Positions 27,962 to 34,744 of a stretch of 34,744 nt of DNA are shown here, in pieces (positions within the stretch are counted from its first letter, which is position 1; every line of letters begins with the position of its first letter). A program made the translations under genes and the position numbers. A model generated the notes under the pieces. That model had not been told where the DNA came from. It worked only from the letters and a program-made list of their open reading frames with translations, and ran no database searches. Source of the stretch: Candidatus Woesearchaeota archaeon. GTDB lineage: Archaea > Nanobdellota > Nanobdellia > Woesearchaeales > WJIZ01. Where the stretch lies: the NCBI GenBank assembly GCA_018221205.1, contig JAAOYF010000012.1, forward strand, positions 1 to 34,744. Direction: 5' to 3'.

Positions 27962-28456
27962 ATGATAGCAGAGCGTAATGTTCATATTCCTCTGGATGAG
28001 TTCTTACAAAGACTGGAGGCTCTTGGTTTAGATCTTGGACAAACGGTAGAATGGGTGTGGAATGGAAGTGAACCTACTATAAATCTTTATCGAGAAGGTC
28101 GATTCATTGCTTCTAACGACCGACCATTGGCCCGAGATCTGGAAGGAACGGATTATGAGATCCAATGCATTATTCCTATAGGATATCATATTCTTCGTGA
28201 ATTAGGGCGAAAAGATTCTCCGACTGCTGTTATCGAGTTAAATCGATTAGGTGATTTAGGGACTCATTCACATGTCACCTGGCCTGCTGAAGCTCTCGCA
28301 ATTATGGGGGTTCTCCGAGTTGCAGGGGAAATCAAAAAAGAAGGGTATTCAGCGCAACCTCGATACGAAATAACTGATCTTTCTCCTTATGGTGTGGTAT
28401 TCTGTGAATTGGGAAAAAGAAATCCAGAAGCCTCAGCGGCAGCTCCTCGCCGTTAG
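27962..28456 (+). CDS. Hypothetical protein (164 aa)
   Basis: Complete ORF; no recognised family. Confidence 0.5.
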   Translation: MIAERNVHIPLDEFLQRLEALGLDLGQTVEWVWNGSEPTINLYREGRFIASNDRPLARDLEGTDYEIQCIIPIGYHILRELGRKDSPTAVIELNRLGDLGTHSHVTWPAEALAIMGVLRVAGEIKKEGYSAQPRYEITDLSPYGVVFCELGKRNPEASAAAPRR

Positions 28457-28464
28457 AGTTTTAA

Positions 28465-28478
28465 CTACTCTAGAATAG
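28465..28478. promoter_or_regulatory. Near-perfect palindrome CTACTCTAGAATAG adjacent to TATA-like aaacttatataag
   Basis: 13/14 identity to the perfect palindrome at 4158-4171; upstream of the gene at 28514. Confidence 0.35.
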
Positions 28479-28513
28479 AAAAACTTATATAAGAGGCTTC
28501 TATTAGCGTTTAT

Positions 28514-28945
28514 ATGGGGCATAAAGGAAACTACTTTGTCATTACGCTGCTTTTATTCATATCGCTATTCGGATTACTGAGCTATATCTTTGACTTTTCT
28601 GGCATTAGGTTCTATCTTGAATTCATTGTCCTTATCGGGCTCTTAGTGTTTGGTTTCTTTTCTGTTATCTTGATCTATAACAGATCCAACTTCGGCTACA
28701 TCCTTTCAGCATTTGTCTCTACTGTTGCGCTGCTGAACTTGGTGCTGCTCTATTTCAAGAGAGAGATGTCTACCTTGCTTTTTGCAGCTTTGATTGCGGC
28801 CATGACTGCTTTCATCGTAAGCATAGTCAATATCGGGGAGAGGAGAGGAATGCCTAAAGTGCCTGTTGTCCTTGAGACCTACCCTGGCAAGAAGACTGCA
28901 AGAAAAAAAACAACAAAAAAACGAAAGAAGAAGCGAAAGAAATAA
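28514..28945 (+). CDS. Multi-TM membrane protein with highly basic C-terminal tail
   Basis: Four hydrophobic segments, tail 'GKKTARKKTTKKRKKKRKK'. Confidence 0.65.
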   Translation: MGHKGNYFVITLLLFISLFGLLSYIFDFSGIRFYLEFIVLIGLLVFGFFSVILIYNRSNFGYILSAFVSTVALLNLVLLYFKREMSTLLFAALIAAMTAFIVSIVNIGERRGMPKVPVVLETYPGKKTARKKTTKKRKKKRKK

Positions 28946-29075
28946 AAAGCTGCTACTATCTCTGATTTTCTTAGGCAATAGGGGGAACCCTTTTCATTTT
29001 TCTCGTCTACAAGCGGTTTTTTCTCATTTCCACCACAAGATTTAAATAAACGGCATTACTCATAAAAATCTCAAG

Positions 29076-29993
29076 ATGAGCTTCAAAGGAAGAGACATTA
29101 TCTCGATCCGAGACCTTTCTAAGCGGGACTTATTGGCGATACTTGATGTCGCTGCAAAACTGGAAAAGAATCCGGAACCTGAACTGATGAAAGGAAAGGT
29201 TCTTGCGACCTTATTCTTTGAACCTTCCACAAGAACAAGGCTGAGCTTTGTGAGTGCCATGGAACGATTAGGCGGACAGGTACTGGGATTCGAGAATTCT
29301 GATGTCACGAGCGTCAAGAAAGGGGAGACTGTCTGGGATACCATCAAGATGGTGGAAAGATATGCTGATGTGATTGTGCAGAGGCATAAGATCGAAGGCT
29401 CTGCCAGACTTGCGGCAGAAGCAAGCTCTATTCCGGTGATCAATGCAGGGGATGGGGCTAACCAACATCCTACTCAGACTTTGCTTGATCTGTATACTAT
29501 CCAGAAAGAAAAAGGCAAGATAGACGGCCTGAACATAGGCTTTGTGGGAGACTTGAAGTATGGAAGAACAGTCCACAGCCTGTGCATGGCCCTCAGCCAT
29601 TTCAAGACAAAACAATATTTTATCGCTCCTCCTGCCTTGCAGATGCCTCAATATTATCTTGATGATCTCGATGAGAAGAAACTCCCTTATGTTGTTGAGC
29701 AGGACCTGCTGAAAGCAGCCCCTGAGCTCGATATCATCTACATGACCAGGATACAGAAGGAACGATTCCCTGATCCTGTTGAGTACAATAAACTAAAAGG
29801 AGTGTATCAGATCGACAAATCACTCTTAGAGCATTCCAAACCCGATGTAAGAATCCTTCATCCACTTCCTCGTGTGAATGAGATCAATATGGACCTTGAT
29901 GAAACTGAGAATGCTGCTTACTTCAGGCAGGCAGCCAACGGTGTTGTGGTGAGGCAGGCTATCATCGGCCTTGTCTCGGGGATGATACCATGA
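29076..29993 (+). CDS. pyrB: Aspartate carbamoyltransferase catalytic subunit
   Basis: 'FFEPSTRTRLSF', 'DGANQHPTQTLLDLYTI', 'HPLPRVNEI'. Confidence 0.96.
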   Translation: MSFKGRDIISIRDLSKRDLLAILDVAAKLEKNPEPELMKGKVLATLFFEPSTRTRLSFVSAMERLGGQVLGFENSDVTSVKKGETVWDTIKMVERYADVIVQRHKIEGSARLAAEASSIPVINAGDGANQHPTQTLLDLYTIQKEKGKIDGLNIGFVGDLKYGRTVHSLCMALSHFKTKQYFIAPPALQMPQYYLDDLDEKKLPYVVEQDLLKAAPELDIIYMTRIQKERFPDPVEYNKLKGVYQIDKSLLEHSKPDVRILHPLPRVNEINMDLDETENAAYFRQAANGVVVRQAIIGLVSGMIP

Positions 29994-30445
29994 CAAAGAA
30001 AGAGATAAAGATCCCTGCCATCAAAGAAGGTACGGTCATAGACCATATCAGGAGCAGGGAGACCTTCAAGATCATGCGGCTGGCAAATCCTCAGGAGTTT
30101 GAGCATACCATCAACGTCGCTTTGAACCTTAAGAGCAAGAAGATGGGGAAGAAGGGAGTGATAAAGTTCAGCAATAGGGTACTGACACAGGATGAGGTAA
30201 ATAAGGTTGCTCTCTTAGCACCTGAAGCGACAGTCAGCATCATCGAAGACTATAAAGTGAAGAAAAAGATCAGGATCAAGATCCCTCAGATCATTGAGAA
30301 TATCGTCAAATGCTCAAATCCAAATTGCATCACTAATAAGGAAGATGTCAAAACAAGATTTGACCTTGCGAAAGAGGAGCCTTTGCAGATCAGGTGCGCA
30401 TACTGTGAGCGTATGATGGGAAGAGAGGATATCCACCTCAACTAA
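29990..30445 (+). CDS. pyrI: Aspartate carbamoyltransferase regulatory subunit
   Basis: 'IPAIKEGTVIDHI', zinc site 'CSNPNCIT...CAYCE'; overlaps pyrB. Confidence 0.95.
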   Translation: MTKKEIKIPAIKEGTVIDHIRSRETFKIMRLANPQEFEHTINVALNLKSKKMGKKGVIKFSNRVLTQDEVNKVALLAPEATVSIIEDYKVKKKIRIKIPQIIENIVKCSNPNCITNKEDVKTRFDLAKEEPLQIRCAYCERMMGREDIHLN

Positions 30446-30446
30446 C

Positions 30447-31349
30447 ATGTTATCAACAACCTTATGTGGCATGAAGCTGAGAAACCCTACTATTCTTGCT
30501 TCTGGCATTTTAGGAGTGACGAAAGAGAGTGCTGCAAAAGTCGGCAGGATGGGGGCGGGTGCGGTCACTCTGAAAAGCCTATGCCATGAAGAGCGGAAAG
30601 GGAATCCCAATCCGACCATGTTTGGAAGGAAAGGACAATTTCTTAATGCGGTCGGTCTGCCAGGACAAGGAATCGACAATGCAATCGATGATTTCAAAAA
30701 GCTGAATGATCTTGATGTTCCGGTCATCGGCAGCATCTTCGGCTATACTATCGAGCAGTTCGGGGAGGTTGCCAAGAAGATGGCCTCTCTCAAGCCTGCG
30801 ATGATCGAGGTTGATATCAGCTGTCCCCATATGGAGTATAGCAAGCCGTTCTATGCTGATGAAGATTCAATCGAGAAAATAACCAAGATGGTGAAGAAGA
30901 ATTCCGGAAAGATTCCTGTGAGCATCAAATTAAGCCCTAACGTCCATAACATCGCAGACCTGGCTAGAGCAGCTGAGAAAGCTGGCGCAGACTGCATCAC
31001 TGCAATCAACACTGCTTCTGCCATGAAGATCAACATCGAGACAGGGAAGCCGATTCTTGCGAATAGGATAGGCGGGTTATCCGGTCCTGCCCTACGGCCT
31101 ATCGCTGTACGGTGTGTGTATGAGATCTATGAGAAAGTCAAGATCCCTATCATCGGCACAGGTGGAGTGACGACTGGAGAAGATGCTATCGAGATGATCA
31201 TGGCTGGTGCGGCTGCTGTCGGAGTCGGAACAGCTTTCTATTATAATGGATTAGAGGCGATGAAAAAAATAACCTCTGAGATGGAAGCGTGGATGAAGAA
31301 ACACAAGGTGAAGACTCTTAGTGAGATCAGGGGGAAAGCCCATGAATAA
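30447..31349 (+). CDS. pyrD: Dihydroorotate dehydrogenase (class 1B-like)
   Basis: 'NPTILASGILGVT', 'SCPHMEYSKPF', 'IPIIGTGGVTTGEDAIEMIMAGAAAVGVGTA'. Confidence 0.94.
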   Translation: MLSTTLCGMKLRNPTILASGILGVTKESAAKVGRMGAGAVTLKSLCHEERKGNPNPTMFGRKGQFLNAVGLPGQGIDNAIDDFKKLNDLDVPVIGSIFGYTIEQFGEVAKKMASLKPAMIEVDISCPHMEYSKPFYADEDSIEKITKMVKKNSGKIPVSIKLSPNVHNIADLARAAEKAGADCITAINTASAMKINIETGKPILANRIGGLSGPALRPIAVRCVYEIYEKVKIPIIGTGGVTTGEDAIEMIMAGAAAVGVGTAFYYNGLEAMKKITSEMEAWMKKHKVKTLSEIRGKAHE

Positions 31350-32139
31350 ATGTGGATTGCGTAATGATATTCCTCAGATTTATGAAGTGAGTAGAGTTGA
31401 GAAAGAAGGGAAAGATCTGTTTACTGTTTTCTTGAAAGGGCAATTCCTTTGCAAACCAGGACAATTTGTCATGGTGTGGCTGCCAAGAGTTGATGAAAAG
31501 CCGATGGCTGTCAGTTATCTGGGAAAGGATGAGTTTGGATTTACTTTCCATACACTTGGAACGTTCACTCAAGAATGCAGTAAGGTGAAGAAAGGAGATA
31601 AAATCGGCATACGCGGACCGTATGGAAACTGGTTCTCTCAGGAGAAGAATTCAGTTATAGTCGGTGGAGGGGTTGGATTGAGCTCTGTTTCTACGCTGAT
31701 TGATGGTATGAAAGCTACGGTCATCCATGGTGCCCGGGACAAGGACCATCTTCTCTATACCAAGCGGTTCAAAGACATGATCATCTGCACTGATGATGGA
31801 AGTGCTGGTACAAAGGGTTTTGTGACTCTCGCTCTTGAGGAAGTGTTGGAAAAAAAGAGAACTAAGAAGGTGTATTGCTGCGGTCCTGAGATCATGATGA
31901 AGAAAGTCCTTGAACTTTGCAACAAGTACCATGTTGATTGCGAGGCTTCTTTAGAACGATATATGAAATGCGGTTTCGGGGTTTGCGGTGCATGCATGAT
32001 CGATGATAAAGTAGTTTGTAAGGAAGGCCCTATCTTCTCGAGTAAAGAGTTGAATACTATGAAAGAATTTGGAGAGTATGCGCGGATAAAGACCGGAAGA
32101 AAGGTGACCTTACAAGAATACTCTGCGTGGCGAGGATGA
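31342..32139 (+). CDS. pyrK: Dihydroorotate dehydrogenase electron transfer subunit
   Basis: FNR-like NAD/FAD domain and [2Fe-2S] site 'CGFGVCGACMIDDKVVC'; ATG 31342 start. Confidence 0.9.
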   Translation: MNKCGLRNDIPQIYEVSRVEKEGKDLFTVFLKGQFLCKPGQFVMVWLPRVDEKPMAVSYLGKDEFGFTFHTLGTFTQECSKVKKGDKIGIRGPYGNWFSQEKNSVIVGGGVGLSSVSTLIDGMKATVIHGARDKDHLLYTKRFKDMIICTDDGSAGTKGFVTLALEEVLEKKRTKKVYCCGPEIMMKKVLELCNKYHVDCEASLERYMKCGFGVCGACMIDDKVVCKEGPIFSSKELNTMKEFGEYARIKTGRKVTLQEYSAWRG

Positions 32140-33302
32140 GTCTGGTAATAAAGAATGGGACACTCTCTGGGGAGAAGAAAGATATTCTGATTGTAGATGG
32201 AAAGATCAAAGAAATTGGTTCTCAGCTTGTTAGTGATAATGAAATTGATGCTTCTGGATTATTGATACTGCCTGGTGCAGTAGACTGTCATGTGCACCTT
32301 CGCGAGCCAGGACATGACTACAAAGAAGATTTTCTCTCTGGCAGCAAAGCAGCTGCGAAGGGTGGAGTCACCAGCTTTTTAGTGATGCCCAATACTGATC
32401 CTCCTATCGATACGGTTGAACATCTTTCTCAGGAAAGAAAGCTTGCTGCTAAAAGTGTGGTGAATTATGGCTTGTATATGGTGGGGATGGATAATGTTCC
32501 GGAAATACAGAAGGCAAAGAATATTGCTGGAGTGAAGATCTATTTAGATGTCACGACTGGAAATCTCAACGTTGAGGAGAATCTTGATGCATTGTTCTCG
32601 AGCTTTAAACGGATAGCAGTGCATGCTGAAGGAAAACATGTTGACGAGTCTATCTTAAGGATAAAGAAGACGAAGAATAGATTATACCTTTGTCATATCT
32701 CTACCCGGGATGAGATCGACTTCATCCGGGAGAATAAAAATAAACAGATCTTTTGTGAAGTAAGTCCTCACCATTTATTTTTGACTTCTGAGGATGAAGA
32801 AACATTGAAAGGCTATGGTATGATGAAGCCTTCTTTGAAGACTAAAGAAGATCAAGATAGCCTTTGGAAAGGGATTGCTGATAGAACTGTTGACACGATA
32901 GGAACAGATCATGCTCCTCACGCAAAAAAAGAGAAAGAAAGTAACAGTCCTCCTTGGGGTGTACCTGGATTGGAGACCATGATGCCCCTATTATTGGATG
33001 CAGTGAATAAAGGAAGATTGCCATTGCAGCGGCTTGTTGAATTAGTTGCTGAAAATCCTTGCAAGATCTTTGATATTCCAAACAAAGGGAAGATTAAGGA
33101 AGGATATGATGCTGATATCATGCTTGTTGATATGGGTCTAGAGAAAAAAGTGAAGAATTCAGATATGATGACGAAATGTGGCTGGAGTCCTTTTGATGGA
33201 AAACTATTAAAGGGTTGGCCGGTTATGACGATTGTCAATGGACATCTTGTGTATGATGGCACCATCCATGATATGAAAGGAAAGGAGATTGAGTTCAGAT
33301 GA
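32136..33302 (+). CDS. pyrC: Dihydroorotase
   Basis: 'DCHVHLREPG', 'VMPNTDPP', 'DTIGTDHAPH'; ATG 32136. Confidence 0.95.
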   Translation: MSLVIKNGTLSGEKKDILIVDGKIKEIGSQLVSDNEIDASGLLILPGAVDCHVHLREPGHDYKEDFLSGSKAAAKGGVTSFLVMPNTDPPIDTVEHLSQERKLAAKSVVNYGLYMVGMDNVPEIQKAKNIAGVKIYLDVTTGNLNVEENLDALFSSFKRIAVHAEGKHVDESILRIKKTKNRLYLCHISTRDEIDFIRENKNKQIFCEVSPHHLFLTSEDEETLKGYGMMKPSLKTKEDQDSLWKGIADRTVDTIGTDHAPHAKKEKESNSPPWGVPGLETMMPLLLDAVNKGRLPLQRLVELVAENPCKIFDIPNKGKIKEGYDADIMLVDMGLEKKVKNSDMMTKCGWSPFDGKLLKGWPVMTIVNGHLVYDGTIHDMKGKEIEFR

Positions 33303-33928
33303 AAGAGATTGCAGAACTGTTATTGAAACTATCAGCTGTTGAGCTGGATACAGAGAATGGATTTACCTATGCAAGCGGTATCAAAAGCCCTATTTATTGC
33401 GATAATCGAGTTATTATTTCTTATCCTCAAGAAAGGAGTATGGTCGTGGATGCATTCCTCAAGCTCATCAATGAAAAGAAATTATCTTTTGATATCATCG
33501 CAGGAGTGGCTACTTCTGGCATTCCCTGGGCAGCTATTATCGCAGAACGGCTGCAGAAACCATTGGTGTATGTAAGAGCGTCTGCGAAAGATCATGGGAA
33601 GGAAAATAAGATCGAGGGTGAGATCGAAGAAGGAAAAAGTGTTCTGGTCATCGAAGACCTTATCAGCACTGGCGGAAGTTCTCTGGGGGCGTGCAAGGCT
33701 CTTCAAGATTCACCCTGCAGTGTAATTGCTTGCCTGGCAATCTTCAACTATGGCCTTGACATCTCTGCAAAGAGTTTCTCTGAAGCAAAGATTCCTTTAT
33801 ATTCTTTAAGCGATTTTTCTGAATTGCTGCGAGTGGCAGTAGAAACAAAATATATAGAAGAAAAAGAAAAAAAATCATTGCTGAATTGGCATAAGCACCC
33901 AAAACAGTGGAAGCCTAAGCCGACATGA
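33299..33928 (+). CDS. pyrE: Orotate phosphoribosyltransferase
   Basis: PRPP motif 'SVLVIEDLISTGGSSL', 'TYASGIKSPIYCDNR'. Confidence 0.95.
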   Translation: MKEIAELLLKLSAVELDTENGFTYASGIKSPIYCDNRVIISYPQERSMVVDAFLKLINEKKLSFDIIAGVATSGIPWAAIIAERLQKPLVYVRASAKDHGKENKIEGEIEEGKSVLVIEDLISTGGSSLGACKALQDSPCSVIACLAIFNYGLDISAKSFSEAKIPLYSLSDFSELLRVAVETKYIEEKEKKSLLNWHKHPKQWKPKPT

Positions 33929-34601
33929 ATGCTTCTCCGATAAGAGAGTACATGAATACTCCTGTTATGAAGAATGCAATCGCCTGTCCTACCCAAGGGA
34001 TAAAGGACAATATGCCACTGACAACCATACTCACAATAATGGCAATGATCCAAGCAGTGAAATAATTTGTGGTAAAGGCCTTCTTGAATACTGATCCAAA
34101 GTTAAAGGCATCACCCATCTTATTGGATTGGATGTAGTGGAGCACCGCAGATGGTGAAATATAGCTGATGATCACTCCTAACAGAATTGCCACGAGGATC
34201 AACGGAGCAGCTCCCACCAAGGCTGGTGCGACTGCTGCCCAGTCTTGATTGATCAATGCAGTCATCAACTCTGCGTCTGTTCCTGCATCTGCACCTGGAA
34301 ATCCTCCAAGAGAGCCGACAAGAGAAAAGATTGCTGTTCCTAAGCCGATCATAAAAATGATCAACACGGGGATCATATAGACAAGGCCGATGATCATTGC
34401 TAGCAGACCTTTGACAAACAGATCTCCCCAATCTGTCCATTCTGGCATCTGATTTGTCACTTTCTTCTCTTTTACGCCGGATGCCTTCAGAATGAATCCG
34501 AGTGCAAAAAAGTTAATTATTGGCACAATACTGAGCACAATACCGATGATTAATTTTTTCATATCGGTAAAGGGCTTCATAAATGCTGATTTAAAATTCA
34601 T
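33915..34601 (-). CDS. DUF4013 family membrane protein
   Basis: Multiple TM segments; 'PFTDMKKLIIGIVLSIVPIINFFALGFILKASG' typical of DUF4013; convergent 14-nt overlap with pyrE. Confidence 0.75.
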   Translation of the reverse strand: MNFKSAFMKPFTDMKKLIIGIVLSIVPIINFFALGFILKASGVKEKKVTNQMPEWTDWGDLFVKGLLAMIIGLVYMIPVLIIFMIGLGTAIFSLVGSLGGFPGADAGTDAELMTALINQDWAAVAPALVGAAPLILVAILLGVIISYISPSAVLHYIQSNKMGDAFNFGSVFKKAFTTNYFTAWIIAIIVSMVVSGILSFIPWVGQAIAFFITGVFMYSLIGEAFMSA

Positions 34602-34744
34602 GTTACCACCCCATTGGTTTTAGTTACCTTTAGTCTTAGGGTTTAAAAATTATTCTATTTTGGACAGTGGTTACTTATCATCAATAAGTTACTGGCTTAA
34701 GATTGAGTAAAATCTCAATTAATGTCAAGAATCGATTCCTTTTC

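Noticed and set aside
28906-28945. Poly-A-rich gene end as a possible frameshift site
   Set aside because: Simply encodes a Lys/Arg-rich tail ending in a stop; no sign of an alternative-frame continuation.

Overview
This 34.7 kb window looks like an archaeal chromosome, probably DPANN/Woesearchaeota-like; the lineage is inferred from gene content only. Most of it is housekeeping sequence: a glycolytic operon (PPi-type PFK, class I FBA, type II GAPDH), an exosome/proteasome/RNase P cluster (rnp2-psmA-rrp4-rrp41-rrp42-rpoK-DUF357), purF, purM, gyrB, rps3ae, a radical-SAM tRNA methylthiotransferase and a full pyrBIDKCE operon. The most unusual material is non-coding. (1) At 17564-17909 there is a nested tRNA locus. 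A tRNA-Ser(UGA) can be rebuilt from four separated blocks, and one of its three insertions carries a second, intact tRNA-Ser(UGA) (17700-17783). (2) At 25716-25836 a tRNA-Gln(CUG) has a 48-nt double-hairpin insertion in its D-loop, with a CAA direct repeat on each side. (3) The same kind of hairpin (purine-rich 5' arm, C-NNN-G closed triloop) recurs, usually in pairs, in two intergenic clusters (1717-1891 and 5438-5537). All copies have the purine arm 5' on the + strand, which is the sense strand of the flanking or host genes. I read this as a candidate undescribed family of small paired-hairpin insertion elements, resembling the double-hairpin elements of fungal mitochondria, that invades tRNA loops and spacers. 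No database searches or folding calculations were run; pairings were done by eye.
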